Assembly (NCBI RefSeq): GCF_051020955.1
Contig: NC_135015.1
Location: 9,311,616 to 9,375,615 of the forward strand
Direction: 5' to 3'
DNA: 64,000 bases
Source of the DNA: Megalopta genalis
Taxonomy: Eukaryota; Arthropoda; Insecta; Hymenoptera; Halictidae
This document shows positions 48,961-61,592 of the stretch, one piece after another. The first letter of the stretch is position 1, and each line of letters opens with the position of its first letter. The notes under the pieces are model-generated. The model was not told the DNA's origin. It searched no databases and saw nothing but the letters and a program-made list of their open reading frames with translations. A program made the translations under genes and the position numbers.

Positions 48961-49537
48961 ATATGTACGATGCGAACTCTCAGAAAATGATTGGTTGACT
49001 GAAATTGCTTCGTAGTGAGAACGTTTGCATTTAAACATTGATTCCACTTTTTAATATACTTAACACTTTCTAAAAGAAATTTGCAATTTACCTTATAAGG
49101 TAGCTGTACTTGTTGAAGCACCATCACGGGTTCAGAATTTAATGTTACGAATGAGCTGGTCCATTAACGACAGTTTGACAAATGCTGCAGCTTTGTTGGA
49201 CGTCGAGGCTTGACCGCCAATCGATATGCAGACCGCTTCCACGGAGATTCTGTACGTCAATGTAATAGGAAAAGGCTATTCAGTGCTTATTCCTGTTTTC
49301 GAGTGTTGGCAGCAGGGTTGCCCCGAAGAGCGAACAATTCGCTTTGGACTATAAATTAGAGATGAGGATTCGGCAGGACTGTAGAGAATTTAAATTTTTC
49401 AGCTATTGCAGCTAGCTTGTGAAGTAGGTATCGCGTATTGTCTCTACTTCAGAGTAATAGGAAAAATGTTAAAAAATTGCGAACATGTGCAATTTGTAAA
49501 ACAGACCATAAAATCATATTAGAGTAGCACTGAAAGG

Positions 49538-49624
49538 TATTTAAGGGTACGTAATGAATCATAAAAAAGTAGTTTAAAAAAGTAATTGTATTTAAGGGTA
49601 CGTAATGAATCATAAAAAAGTAGT
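49538..49624. repeat. short tandem duplication, period 51 bp
   Basis: The 36 bp segment beginning TATTTAAGGGTACGTAATGA occurs at 49,538 and again at 49,589, identical apart from the bases after it. Confidence 0.85.
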
Positions 49625-51083
49625 ATAGTAGTATATATCATATAGAAGAAGCTGTTATTTATGTTGTATGAAAAATGTTGCTTTTTACATAATATGGAAG
49701 AAGCTATTTTTCGTAGTACCGATATTGAAGTGAGATCACTAGTTTGAATAACGAAAGATTAATACAATAACTCACAAAATCGTCGGCGCCAAAAGCACAT
49801 GGATTTCCGTAACGTAATCGGCGTTTCCAGTGGCATAATTTTCTCAGGAATTAAACCGTCTTTCTTAGTTCCTGTTTGCGAGGTGAGACAAAAGGTAAAA
49901 GGGGATTCTTTCAGGAAGAGTGAAGAACGAAGCGACAAAAGAAAACAATATTCGTTATTAAGGGGCGCGGGAACAGCAACCGCTCTGAAACGATCCAATT
50001 AGACAGAAATAAACGATAAACGGAGCGCGTCGAGGGCGAGTTAATTGTCAACGGGGGCGAAAGCAACGCGTCCGACGGAGGGCAAACTGGATACTAAACT
50101 GGTCGCCTTGCCATGCCGGCTTGGAGGCGCCGAATTCAGTTCCCTGGGCGACGCGACGCAACGGGTTCGCGGCTTTGTTCGACGCGGAGGCACAGAATGA
50201 TCATTCGAGAAGAAAAAAGGCGGTGGGAGTGTTGGCTCGTGAAAAGCGCGAACGAGTCAGAAAGTAATTACAGAGAAGATAGAGTCGTGCTCACCGAGCT
50301 GAATCTTCAGAGAGTGGATCTGTCGAGAAAGAGATTGCGAAAGACGACGAAGGAGCTCCTGCGAATGACAACCGGGCTGCGTTAATCTTTCCTCCGTCCG
50401 AATCTATTTGACGAGTGCATTTACCTTGCGGGGATTAGCGGAGGAAAGTAATGTTACCAACGAAGTGATAAGTCAGGATGTCACATGCACAGAGCACATT
50501 TGTTCAAGACGGGTGATCCAAGACGCGCAAGAAAGAATTGCTACAACCCTGGAACTACCTTTGAAATGCCAGTGAATTTAGGACACGAATCTGGGATTTT
50601 TAATCCTTGTTTCTATTCGGTAGCTCGTCAGTGTTCGAAACAGAATAACAATAATAATTACATTTTATTTTCTCATTATATATTTATATTTGTTAGGTGC
50701 ATGGATTGAAAATGGCGGATTCGTCGTGCTGTGCTACGCACACATGTCATTTTGACATTTCCACCCATTGCATGTCAAAATACGTGCCACAACCACAATG
50801 TACCAATTGTCATCCCGAATATTGCGTGTAAACATATACGTTTCTGGACAATCGAATATATCGAATTTCGAGCCAACAAAACAGCATTTACAAGATACAA
50901 ATAATAAACTTTTATACATAATCATTCTCTCAGAGTGTGGTTATTGTTTCCATTTTGGATCATTTTGGTTTTCCTCACGTTTTGGATAAATTAATTATAA
51001 AATTTTACAAACGAAAGTTGGTAATAATAATGATGATGATAAAGTGCAATAAAAGAAACTTGCAATATGTATCTAATTATTAG

Positions 51084-51296
51084 CCAGCGGATTTTATGCA
51101 TTTACGATGAAACTCTCTAGATGCAATTTAAAACATGAATGAAATTAAAATAATTGAAGTTTCCCAAGACACGATTTGCGATTCATTACAGTTATTAAAA
51201 TAAGATACAATATCAGATAACAGAACAGATAAAGCAACACCTGTTCCTTGCAATTGATGCAGAACAATTTTATTTTACATACATAGCCGCGGTCTA
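51084..51296. mobile_element. MITE-like family D, copy 2
   Basis: The left end CAGCGGATTTTATGCATTTA and right end TTTATTTTACATACATAGCC then GCGGTCT match the ends of 44,176-44,405 with some divergence. The right half has a GATGCAGAACAATTTTATTT block corresponding to ACAGACAATTTTTATTT in copy 1. Confidence 0.5.
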
Positions 51297-52182
51297 CTTA
51301 CTATAATAAAAATTAAGGTCGGATGAGTTTTATTAGCGAGATCGCAGTTCTTTTCTAACGAATCAACGCATTTTTGAATCCTCCTCGAAAAACTATTAAA
51401 AGTTCTAAGTCGAGAATGAATCAGTTTCAAAACTGTTAACTTTCTTCCGAATTCCATATAAATCGAACACCGTATGACATGGTACGAAATTGTCAGAGTA
51501 GAGAATAATCCAGCGAGTCTCGAATTTTTCGGGCAAGTCACCTCGTCATTTCCAATCCTTCGGAAGAAACTTTCTCAGTCTGTTCCTCTCACGCTCGATT
51601 TCTGATCGGTTCGATAGAGTTTCCGAACTAAAACGCGGCAACCTCACTGCAGTCTCTCGCACTTGGTTTCGAGGCGAGATCGATAAAGCGGTTGGTAGCT
51701 TTGAAATTCTGTTTAAACGATACCGGCGCGGCGTCGCTGAAACATCGCGACCTCTTAAAAGCGCAAACAGTTTCCCTTTCCCCGGGATCCTTATGGTAAA
51801 GGAGACGCAGCGCCCCTTCAACCCCTCGCTTGACTCCACGGCAAACCCCTGTCTGGCCGCAGTCTGCGGAACACTTCTCGTCACGGGGGAAATCTTGTTC
51901 CGGTAGAGGGGCAATTTATTTTTACCCCGGCACTCTATTAAATCGGCTAATCCACGCAATCGCTGCGGCTTCCCGCTCGTCGAGGAAACTTTCGAAATCC
52001 TTTATCCAGGAGCCGCGCGCCGCGTTTTCAAACATAACCGCGCCCGTGCAACCCAATTTCGGCGTGCACGGATCGCCGGCTGCATGAAAATTGCAAGGAC
52101 ACATCCCTTTCGTTTGCCTGAGAATTTCTACTCGGACATGTCCGAGGATAGTGCATGCGAAATGTTCCAAGTGGGTCATTGT
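51297..52182. other. no gene recognised
   Basis: Minus-strand frames at 51,546-51,959 and 51,922-52,284 are open for about 120-137 codons in GC-richer DNA but show no domain. Confidence 0.4.
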
Positions 52183-52980
52183 TAGGGATGCACGGGTTTG
52201 GACCAGGTTTACACCAAGTTTACGGGCGAGTTTACGATATAGATGTGACAGCCTCGCTACTTTTGATATCGAGCGACGAATCACATCCTTTTTATGCTTT
52301 CATCAGTAGTGGCATACGTAGAGAGTATATGCGTAAAATTAGAGGTGACAATTCGGAGGAGTTATGTAAATATAAGAAATTTAATCCGTTCTTTGAGGAA
52401 CCGTTTTTTCTGGTTGATCAAGTAATAGTCGTTTCATCGTATGACTCTGTGTATTTTACAAGTGAGACTGAAGTTACAAGTTCTGCTTCTTCACGATTTT
52501 TCATGCAGTTTTCTTTAGAGCGATTTTCAATATCGTATGTTCACTTTGATTAATTGTTTGCATTCTACATTGGCTATTTATTTAAAAGAAGTTACAGTAA
52601 GTTTAGGGATTTGTGTGTCCGTGCTTAAAGTGGGACATCAAAGCGACTGAATTGAAGAGAAATATCGACGAGATTGAGGGCAAAGATGTCCCAATTCGTA
52701 GAATGCAGACGTAACGTAATATCACGGGAATTTCTGAATTTACCATATCTCTTTTTAAATAATTAATAACTAGAATACATATGCAATCAATAGGATATGG
52801 TATCGTTATTAAAACGTACATCTTAGATTTATTATTAAAATGTGCTTTTTAACTTCATTACTTAAGCGTATACTTTTTATATTCGTTAATTAACCGTATC
52901 GTTTTCTAATTCGTTATTTAAGCTTATTGTTTTCAAACAAATTTAAGTTTATATAACTCGCGAATTCCCGATGCATCCCT
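52183..52980. mobile_element. possible non-autonomous hAT-like element
   Basis: The left boundary AGGGATGCACGGG and the right boundary CCCGATGCATCCCT are inverted copies apart from one base. AGGGATGCA-type termini are characteristic of many hAT elements. No 8 bp target duplication could be matched, which weakens the call. A 132-codon frame (52,155-52,553, +) overlaps it but does not resemble hAT transposase. Confidence 0.35.
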
Positions 52981-55900
52981 TCGTCCACATAGTAGGAAAC
53001 AACGACAGGACGAAATAAATTTTATTCCACGGCGGAGCTCCCAAAAAAGATTGCCTGAATCGCAATTGCTATTGCCCGCGCTCGTTCACGGCAGATCTAC
53101 AGATGGGTGTACCCACGGCTCGTGCTTCGTCGTCGACACAATTCCCGTTCTTTTTTTTTTATATCGGCTTCAGTGCAGAACCCTCCAGCCGCAACAGTAA
53201 TAAAGTTGAACGTACGCGAGCTCGGAAACCGGCGAGGGGTAGGACGGGGGCTACGTGTTTCCACGTAGTCGCAAAGACTTCTTTCACCGTGTGAAAGGAA
53301 GGAAGGAAGGAAGGAAGGAAGATTGGGAAGGAGAACGCGGGGCGTGTTGCGGGTGAAGGAACTGGTTGGTAAGGGTCGTCAACGTTTTGAGAAACAGCCG
53401 GTGAACGTGGGCCCGAAATGGCGACCACTTCGCGGATAAAACGAGCGTTTTCGTGCGAAAGCCAGTTGGATCGGCACTCGATGCTGCTTCTCCGGAACAA
53501 TAGAGAAGGTAAGGAGACGGGTGCGGAGGGGCGCGCGGGGAAAGGAACCGTGGCTAAGCGAACGGAAAGGGGTTGGAAGATGGACGAGGGGCTGCCAGGG
53601 GCTCCAAAGAAAATGGCTGCGAAAAAGGCAAACTTAACGCGTGCCCGCCCAGAGAAGACGAGATATGTCGGCGTTTTATCTGTTCGCCCCGGCATGGCAA
53701 CCGTGCAACTCCGCGGGAAATCGACTCGATAATTCGCCCTCTTCCGCACGCACCACGGTGCCCTCTTAAGTTTCCGAATTTTCGAGCCAACGTCCCGGAA
53801 GCTCGCCACGATGCTACGGGAGTCAATTTTCGGGGCGAAAGGCTACCCGGTGCCAGACGGTGTAACCGAGGATCGAAGTATTTCTCCCCGAAGCCGGCCG
53901 ACGTTTTCCGATTGGATTTTTCAATGGGTTTCAATATTTTCGAGTTTCTGTCGTTACAACGTAGTATCCGGCGTGAAAGATACGCGAAACGAAAACTGGT
54001 TAAGGGATTCCGAGTTTTGTTCGGGGCGGTCCTTCTCTCGCCGAGGTTCTATTTCCGAACGAAACTGGGACACCTACCGAAGACGTCTGCCAAGTTTGAA
54101 GTAAACCAATGAGTGCTTTTTGAGACATCGTGGCAGCCAATTACGAAAATGCTATTTTACGAGAAACGAGTTTGAAGTTTCACGTGCTCCTTCAAAGTAT
54201 TGGCTTGGCTCCAGAATCTTTCTGATTTTCTTCTTGGTCTATTAACGACGGCCCGTATATACAGGATAACACATATATTGTGCATAAATATTATAAACAT
54301 ATTGCAAGCTGGTGGAACGTCTTCGGATGTAGAGAACAGCGTTCGTATTTGGTAATATGTCGAGCTATTCTGCAAATGCAGGTGCTAGACTGGCACGCTT
54401 TGGACTACAAAGAGGAGCGTGGTGCGAATCTTGTAACCTACTGCTTTAACATACCAGCACACGTTGCAGCACGTATTTCTGGAATTTGTAAAATTGGATG
54501 AATCGTGCAAGAGCGTGAAGTAGAGATGTCTTGGAACTTGTCAAATAGATCGTCATGTGTGACTAGATATAGATCCAAGAAAATTCAGATCAAAAGACAG
54601 AGAAATATCATGGACGAAAAGTTAATGAAAATTATCCCACTGAATCTTCGAGGAAATCACCGATTTTTCCGATTATATAAGGAATAACAAGAAATTGAGA
54701 CTCCAATTGAGTTAGTCGTCCAGAACGTAGTTGATTCTCTTAAGATCAAAATTTCTTTTACCGAACCAATGAAAGAATTTTTTCTCAGAATACTAACAAC
54801 TAACGTCCTCACGTACAACTCTTGCCGTTCGCAAACTTTCCCTTTCGAAGTTCTTCCCTAGTCTGAACTCGATCATTTATGGGTCGTTTATCATTCTGTA
54901 TTTATAATACACACCGCAGCAAGTATAAACCTATTCATGGCACGAACTTACGTGGCGGCTGAATAATACTATAATGAAAGCTTGCCATATGTGTGCTTTA
55001 AAGCTTGGCTTTCGGAAGCTTTATGTAGATCCGCCCCGTTATAAATCACAAACGTGGGTAACCGTGACGAATTTTCCAGTTCCACGCTTCAGAATTGCTT
55101 AGCTAGCTTGCGCACGCTCTATTAAACCACAGGCAAAGCGTCATCCGGAGTCCGAACATTCGTATTTAAAACAATATTATACTGTTATCTTTGGTGCGAC
55201 GCTGCATCGTCGGATCGTCTGTCGAGGAACCAGCACGTAATTATATCTCAGATAATTTTCCGGCTGGTTACCAACCCGAAAAGAAACGACGAGTTTAGCC
55301 TGCACTTAGGTTGACACGATCTAGCCACGGGGATGAATAATAAATTAAGATTATAGCACGGACGCGGTCCGCTCCGAAAGTTTTCCTTTTCGAAAGCCCG
55401 AGAGACACGGGTCGCAGGAGCGACCATAGTCTGCGCGGTCGTAAATCTCCGGGTTCGCTTAACGATTAGGCGTTTACCGCGAAATTTCGTCTCGCGGAAT
55501 AAGTTTCGGTCGCGATGCCTTAAGAACTCGATTACGCGGCGGCTACTTCCGAATCTATCGGACTAATTGCACAGTGTCCGTTCGTATCCCGATTTGCCTC
55601 GTGGAAGTCGCGATGATCGCAAGCTAGAAAGTGCCGGAAGGACTAAAACTGCTGTCGGTGGGCGTAGTTCTTGGATGCACTCGATCGTTAACGATCCTCC
55701 TAGAGAATGGAGAACCCTGGAAGACGCAGGCTCGCTTGATGCCGGATAAAGACGCGGGATATTAAAAGTTAACGGCGCCGGGTTACATAATAAGCCGTCT
55801 CATCTGCGTTATTAAAGCACGCCCCGTGGATATATCTCTCTGTGAAGACGTCAGTGCCGTCGTAGCTGCGAAATAAACTGCTGCCTCGGCTCCTCGCAGA

Positions 55901-56595
55901 ACGCAAATAGTCTACGCCACTCGGGAAAACGTGTACGCTTTACAACGGTGAACAGAACAGCAAGGCACAATCGGTGAACAAATTCCGGCTTTAAGAACGC
56001 GCGCAGATGTTTACAGATTTAGGCGGATCAGACAGGCTTCCGGTACTTGTCGCATCTTCGGTCGGTAATGCGGATCGGCATCGAAAGCTGGATCTCTAGC
56101 CCGCGTGCTATCGAGCTCGAGGCTTGTCCGATGCTTGCGCGAACAATAACAAAAGTTTCGGTGGGTGTACAAGCATCTTATTGAACTTCAAATTATTCGC
56201 ACTAAACTCACCGAGCTCTCAAAGTGTATTGCTTTATGAGAACGACAACATTGAATTTATTTAGAACTTTTCGCCATTCTTATTACAACGGAAGCTTGAA
56301 TGAAGGAATTTATTCAATTGTTTCCTAAGCCAGAGACTTCGTAATTTCAACGATTTAAGAACATGAAATGTGCAACCGGTTATTTTGATCGTTGTGGTGT
56401 TGTTATTGTTAACGCGCTTTGATCTGCCTTTATTGATACATGTGAATCACACAAATGTGTTTATTGTATAAATAAATTACATAAGTTATGAGAGTTAAAC
56501 ATGGTGATGCAAATTAATCAGCACAACATGTATGTACATATATTTGAATGTACGATGTGAAGGAGAGTGAATGTTCCACACATGTTTTGTTAATA
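52981..56595. other. long stretch without recognised genes
   Basis: A GC-rich block at 53.1-54.1 kb has frames of 100-216 codons open on both strands with no domain. The rest is mixed DNA, with nothing supported. The (GGAA)n tract is listed separately. Confidence 0.45.
53295..53320. repeat. (GGAA)n microsatellite
   Basis: Six consecutive GGAA units plus flanking partial units. Confidence 0.9.
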
Positions 56596-57341
56596 CAGTA
56601 AATTCTCCCTAAAATGCCAAATTTCGTGTTGCTGTGAATTTCCCTGTGCTAGACCTACGTTTATGTAATTTATTGCTACGCCGATGCTAAGACAACAGAA
56701 AATGGCCTGGCTGGATGTGATTCAGGTAAGAAAAACCGCGGAGCTTCAACGTACGTGACCGTCGAATCGTGGCATGTGGCCTCCCAATTGCCTTATAATC
56801 ATGGCAAAAAATTGGAAACAAAAAAATTAAGTCATCGTTTTTGTTCTAGTATTACAGTAAATTCTCTCTAATTTTCCTTCAGCTTATAAACAAAAATGGA
56901 CAATTTGTGAAGGGGAGATTCGAGCTTCGTAGCTCATTTTTATAGTTACTGATTGTCAACAATTAAAAAACTTGGTGCAAGGCTCGAATAATCGTATCTC
57001 CTCTCTTCCTAACTTGTCCATTTCTGTTTACAAGCTGAAAGAAAATTAGGGAGAATTAGTAAATTCTATGTATAGTAAAATGTATAGTAAATTAGTAAAT
57101 TCTACTATATTAGTACTATATATTCAGATTAATGTACAGTAGCATGCTGGTCGCTTCCTTTTTTGCCGACTGCTCCGAGTTTCATTCTCTCTCTCTCTCG
57201 CTCTCTCTCTCTCTCTCGCTCTCACGAAGTGTCGGCAACTATAAAAACGAGCCACGAGGCTCGAAGAATCGTGTCTGAGTATCCGCCGATTTTACCGTTT
57301 TCAATTCCAAGCTCCAGTCCTTCTAGGGAGAATTTACTGTA
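56596..57341. mobile_element. composite of fold-back MITEs, family A
   Basis: The outer left end CAGTAAATTCTCCCTAA (56,596) and outer right end AGGGAGAATTTACTG (ending 57,340) are inverted copies, each next to TA. Inside is a nearly complete second copy (56,855-57,059) with both arms (AAAATGGACAATTTGTGAAG and CTTCCTAACTTGTCCATTT) and the loop GATTGTCAACAATT. From 57,236 there is a right half-arm (AACTATAAAAACGAGCCACG). A (CT)n tract separates the two. Likely a copy inserted into another copy, followed by rearrangement. Confidence 0.6.
57186..57223. repeat. (CT)n microsatellite
   Basis: About 38 bp of CT with two CG interruptions. Confidence 0.9.
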
Positions 57342-58589
57342 TTTCTTGAAGTAAAGAAAGACGTCCGTTCTGTTATCGATTCCTTGTCTACAGTTTTACG
57401 CGTTGTATTATATTAAACATTATTTATAAAACGCTGCATTCATTAAATTTTATCATATGGTTAACCTCGACCATAATTCTATAGAAACAACTGTGGTCTT
57501 TTCGCACACACAGCCTCGACAGAATATTTCCTAACGTAAACAGATTTGGCGGACTTCTAAATTGTTACATTTCCGCTTTCATTTTTAGAAGAAACGTTAT
57601 GTAACTGCATAATTTTATTGTCTGTTTTCCATTATACAAGAGAGTATAAACCTATTTATAAACAAAGAAAGAAAGAAAGAAAGAACGCACAAATCTCCAC
57701 AATTAAAAAATGATTCTGACGAATTTGAATGTATTTTGTCACACCGAACAGCTTGCAGTGTACATGATCCATGGGCGGAGAATTAAATATTCAGGTTCCA
57801 TTACAGTGGATCGATTATTATTGAATTTTCTTTGCGCAAATGATTGAATGGTTCCGAAAGCGAGTAGGCGACGAGGTAAAACAAAACTTCTCTTCTTCCC
57901 GTTCGTTATGGTTACGTTACACGGTAACGAGGTAGAATCCGTCACCAGATCTGTATCCGGCTACAAGCGGAGCACAAACGGGGCGAAAAAGGGAGAAAAC
58001 CACGATACAAGTAGCACGGAAACGCGAGCATTTCCGCGAGAAAGGCACCCGCGTTGTCTATTTTTTCCTCATTAACGAACCCGCATGAGTAATAGGACAT
58101 ACTTTATCGTGGCTTTGATCTCGTATGATATTTGTACATAATATCGGCCGTATTTTCTCCAACCGGGCAAGAAAATTCTATTCTTCTTGTAGCCGCTTTC
58201 TGCACGGTTCTGTATATGCGAACATAAGCCACTAGCGTACACGTGTACCTGTACACGCTGCATGTCGAGCATCCATTCGAGTAAAGAGCTGTTGTACTAT
58301 GATGCAGCGATCCCTCGAGGAGAACCAGTCGGCTCTGTAGTTCGATTTTTTGAACGATGGAAGCCCTAACCACGCTGCTCTCAGAAGATCCCGTAAAATT
58401 AGTTTCTGCTTTGTTCGGGATTATTTTCAGTCGAGTATGCCTCGAGAATTTTTTATAGCACCCGAACCCCTCTTATCGATCTGAATACACCTTTGTTGAG
58501 TACTGTCGGATAGGAGCTGGTTATTAAGAGCTGAGCAATTGCCGTGCCTTTGGTTTGATTTCCAGCATAATTAAATTTATGTTTATCGA
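57342..58589. other. no gene recognised
   Basis: Includes a short (GAAA)n tract at 57,664-57,684. From about 58,498 the sequence is related to 10,966-11,075 (AATTGCYGTGCCTTT then TTTATCGAAYAARAC), a diverged dispersed repeat. Confidence 0.45.
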
Positions 58590-58812
58590 ATAAAACGTAT
58601 TGCACATTTTTATGCTTTTATTTGGTTTATTTTTGTTTATTTTATCCTTTTATCTTGTTTGGTTTTGTCAATTTCGTTCTTTTATTTTGTTTACTTTCGT
58701 TTATTTCATTCTCTTAGTTTGTTTACTTTCGTTTATTTCATTCTCTTATTTTATTTATTTTATGCCTTCATTTCGTTTATTTTACTCTTTTACTTTGTTT
58801 ATTTTTTAATCC
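58590..58812. repeat. T-rich minisatellite, partly 32 bp period
   Basis: Repeated TTTGTTTACTTTCGTTTATT-type units; two adjacent ones starting at 58,688 and 58,720 are nearly identical, giving a 32 bp period. The rest is degenerate TTTATTTT sequence. Confidence 0.7.
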
Positions 58813-59349
58813 ACTTCCCTATTCTAATTAAACTGAAATATCTGAATTCGATCAAATGAAATTAAACGAATTTTTGCATTCGAGTCGCGACATTACCGTG
58901 CCCTCGAGGTTATTACGTAAAACGATTTTTGCATTATCGAAATTGTCTGCATTTAATGGACTGCTGAAATTTGAAACCATTCGTGAGAGTACATGTGCGC
59001 AATGCAATTTATTTTAGTCCTCGTGCTTTCAAATTGTTGCTGTCGTTTTAGGCGTTTCTTCCAATTGTTTAATGCGAACCCTGGGGCTCTGATTTCAAAA
59101 TGACATCGAATTTTCAATGTATGCAGATTGTGCAAATACCTCCGTAGATTAAACTCTAGACAATAAATAAAACTTGCATTCTTAAGAGAAAAATTGGACA
59201 GTGTTTAACAATTCGCATGTACTACCAATAATTAAGTTTTAACATTAAAATATTAACAATCGCAGTAAAAGTATATCGTTGTAAATTATGTGGAGCGTCC
59301 TGTGTTAATCGAATATTCACGGCCGATTACAATTCGCACTGATCACTAA
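58813..59349. other. no gene recognised
   Basis: AT-rich noncoding sequence. Confidence 0.5.
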
Positions 59350-59545
59350 ACTGCGATTGTTATGCATTTTTAACAAGAATGACTATGTTAAACATAACAT
59401 GTCTGACAACTATGTCAGACATTACAAGAATTTTGAGGATATTTTTTTATAATTTCCAACTTTATACAATGAGTACTAGAGGAAAAACACTTTTATAAAA
59501 TTTGCGTTTTCGACAATTTTTATTTTGCATAAATATCTGCAGTCT
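59350..59545. mobile_element. MITE-like family D, copy 3
   Basis: The left end ACTGCGATTGTTATGCATTT and right end ATTTTGCATAAATATCTGCAG followed by TCT match copies 1 and 2. The right half contains CGACAATTTTTATTTTGCAT, close to the corresponding block of copy 1. Confidence 0.5.
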
Positions 59546-60884
59546 ATCGCTCACAAATACGTACAAATGAAACTGTTCAGAAACATAATATGAGTCCTTG
59601 GGTTATTAGCGTTCAATGAATTTCTTACGTCTCCCCCGTCATGAAACGCGCAATTTCGGAACGTGACATTACTGTGTAAATCGCGAGAGAAAAGGAAATT
59701 TCACAGTCAAAGAATTTCAGAAGCGTGTATCAGTTTTTGTCTCCTGCAGAGGAGCCATTGTCGGAGCTCGACGCGTTTCACGCCCAGTAGGGGGATGTTA
59801 ATTTTCGAAGATGGGTTTTACGGTACCCTTAGTATTACAGGACCCTCTGCCTACTCGTATTCAAATGTAAAGCTCCGTTCTTCCTCCTCGATCGAGGGAG
59901 TAATGCTCGGATGAAGGGTGCTATCTCCTGCGAGCCGGATGCGAATGAATTTGCGATGAGGTACGCGGCAAATGAAGTGGCCGCGTAATCGCGATCAATG
60001 AAGACCCCGGTACAGGTGGAGGACCGTCGCACGTTTTCGGGCCATGAGAACTCGGGGGAACAATTATTTGTCTTGGAGCGAGTTTAGGTGTCTCGGAAAT
60101 AATATTCTCTGTATAAGGGAACTCCTCAACTTGGACGTGGAGTTGATACAGAAATCCTAGAGCCCTCGAATTCGACAAGAAATAACATTGGGCGGAACTA
60201 TAAATACGTCTTAGCCGTCGTAATTACTGCCTCGTTAACTGTTGCGTGGATATTCCCGACGAATCTGTAAGTTCCTACATCGACCTGGACTCCGCGTTAC
60301 ACCGTCGAAATTCGGAAGAATTAACGACTTCGACTCTAACTACTTGTAAACATTTCCCATGAAACTGTAGTGCACTTCGTTCGACGATTACTGCAATACG
60401 GTTTCAAGTTTAAAGCTACCGCCGAGACAGAAATTCATAATCGCGGAGCACGTTTTACGGTGTCTATCGTACCGACTCCATTCTCTCCGCTTTAATGTTT
60501 TACAAGTTTTAATGCTTTACAAGCAGATTTACATAAGACGATGAACAAATTTAGCGCCGTTGCATCGAGTCAAATACACTGCGTTATGCAGACAAAGCAC
60601 GTGGCATTTGTAAGCAAAATATAAACTATTTACTTGTTCGTCAAAATGTATTCTGTTGCCACAATACAACCGTGAAGATTGTCGACTTGTTTGTATGTCA
60701 TACTCATAAAACCACGTTTCATCATCAGTTCAGGCAAGAAATTTCGTCAGGAATGTGAAAATTCGGACAATTGTTCGACCGTTTCTTTGACTGTATAAAT
60801 CGGAGAATACACTTGAGCTCAAACTCGGCGTCACATCTGAGTGCACTGAATACAGTGAGCACATTTACATTCATTCAATACATG
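59546..60884. other. no gene recognised
   Basis: A moderately GC-rich part at 59.7-60.2 kb, then AT-rich DNA. Open frames up to 85 codons without domains. Confidence 0.45.
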
Positions 60885-60922
60885 AGTCTTGAGTCTCGTT
60901 TCTATAGTTGTTGACAATCGGT

Positions 60923-61493
60923 AACTAAGTAATTGCCGATTTGTTCAATGAAATAAAAATTTTTTTTTACTTGGAACGAAGTTTAATCTGTAATGTATTT
61001 TCCATTTTGTTCGATGACCTTTTGCCATCTCTCTGACAACTTGAAAATTCCACGCTCGTAGAAAGTCTGATCCTTTTCGGCCAAAAACTGAGTTAAGTGA
61101 GATTTTACGGCGTCATCGTCATTAAAAGTTTTACCACGAAGGGAGCTGTCCAGGGATCGAAATAAGTGGTAATCCGATGGCGCGAGATCAGGACTATATG
61201 GTGAGTGTAACATCAATTCCCAACCAATATCCATCAATTTTTGCCGAGTCGACAAAGACGTGTGCGGCCTAGCATTGTCCTGGTGGAAAATGACACCTTT
61301 ACGATTGACCAATTCTGGTCGCTTTTCCTTGACCGCTGCATTCAATTTGACCAGTTGCTAACATTCACGGGTAATAAAAAATAACATAATAATAATAATA
61401 ATAATTTTACAATATAACATTTACGGATATTATAAAAATGGGAGTGAGAGACATCTATAACTGAAATCGGCAATTACTTAGTTGCCAACCCAA
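60923..61493 (-). mobile_element. deleted mariner nested in a MITE
   Basis: The right terminus, read inward, is TTGGGTTGGCAACTAAGTAA followed by TTGCCGATTT, next to a TA target at 61,494. It resembles the termini of mellifera-type mariners known from bees and ants. The left terminus matches from AACTAAGTAATTGCCGATTT inward, but its outermost 10-15 bases are replaced by MITE sequence (TCGGTAACTA). The element is about 570 bp instead of about 1.3 kb, because only the 3' part of the transposase gene remains. Confidence 0.8.
60983..61345 (-). pseudogene. mariner (DD34D) transposase, C-terminal half only
   Basis: An uninterrupted 120-codon frame encoding the end of a mariner transposase. It contains GVIFHQDNARPHTS with the second catalytic Asp and PYSPDLAPSDYHLF with the third; 34 residues lie between them, the diagnostic mariner spacing. 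The C-terminus reads FYERGIFKLSERWQKVIEQN followed by GKYITD and a stop. Mariner transposases run to about 340-350 residues, so roughly two thirds, including the helix-turn-helix and the first catalytic Asp, are deleted; the sequence 5' of the frame is AT-rich with (AAT)n. The lack of stop codons suggests the deletion is fairly recent. It cannot transpose itself. Confidence 0.9.
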
Positions 61494-61592
61494 TATAAAT
61501 ACGAGCCGCAAGATTCGGATAATCGTACCTCCTCTTCCCAAATTGTCCATTTTTGTGCGCAATCTGAGCGCGAATTAGGAAGAAATTACTGT

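Larger units (their letters stand above)
47787..51083. other. no gene recognised
   Basis: Contains the low-complexity tracts listed separately at 48.59 and 49.54 kb. A 157-codon minus-strand frame at 47,779-48,252 and a 90-codon plus-strand frame at 50,113-50,385 lack recognisable domains. Confidence 0.45.
60885..61592. mobile_element. fold-back MITE family A, split by a mariner
   Basis: The left fragment (about 60,885-60,922, with GAGTCTCGTTTCTATAGTTG and GACAATCGGTAAC) and right fragment (61,494-61,592, TATAAATACGAGCCGCAAGA through CCTCTTCCCAAATTGTCC to AATTACTGTA) are the two sides of a family A centre and right arm. The mariner sits between them at the TA of the central GTAACTATAAA motif. 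The left terminus is missing. Confidence 0.65.

Noticed and set aside
53159..54112. Frames up to 216 codons on both strands
   Set aside because: Same situation: GC-rich block, mutually overlapping frames, and part of the minus-strand frame reads through the (GGAA)n microsatellite.
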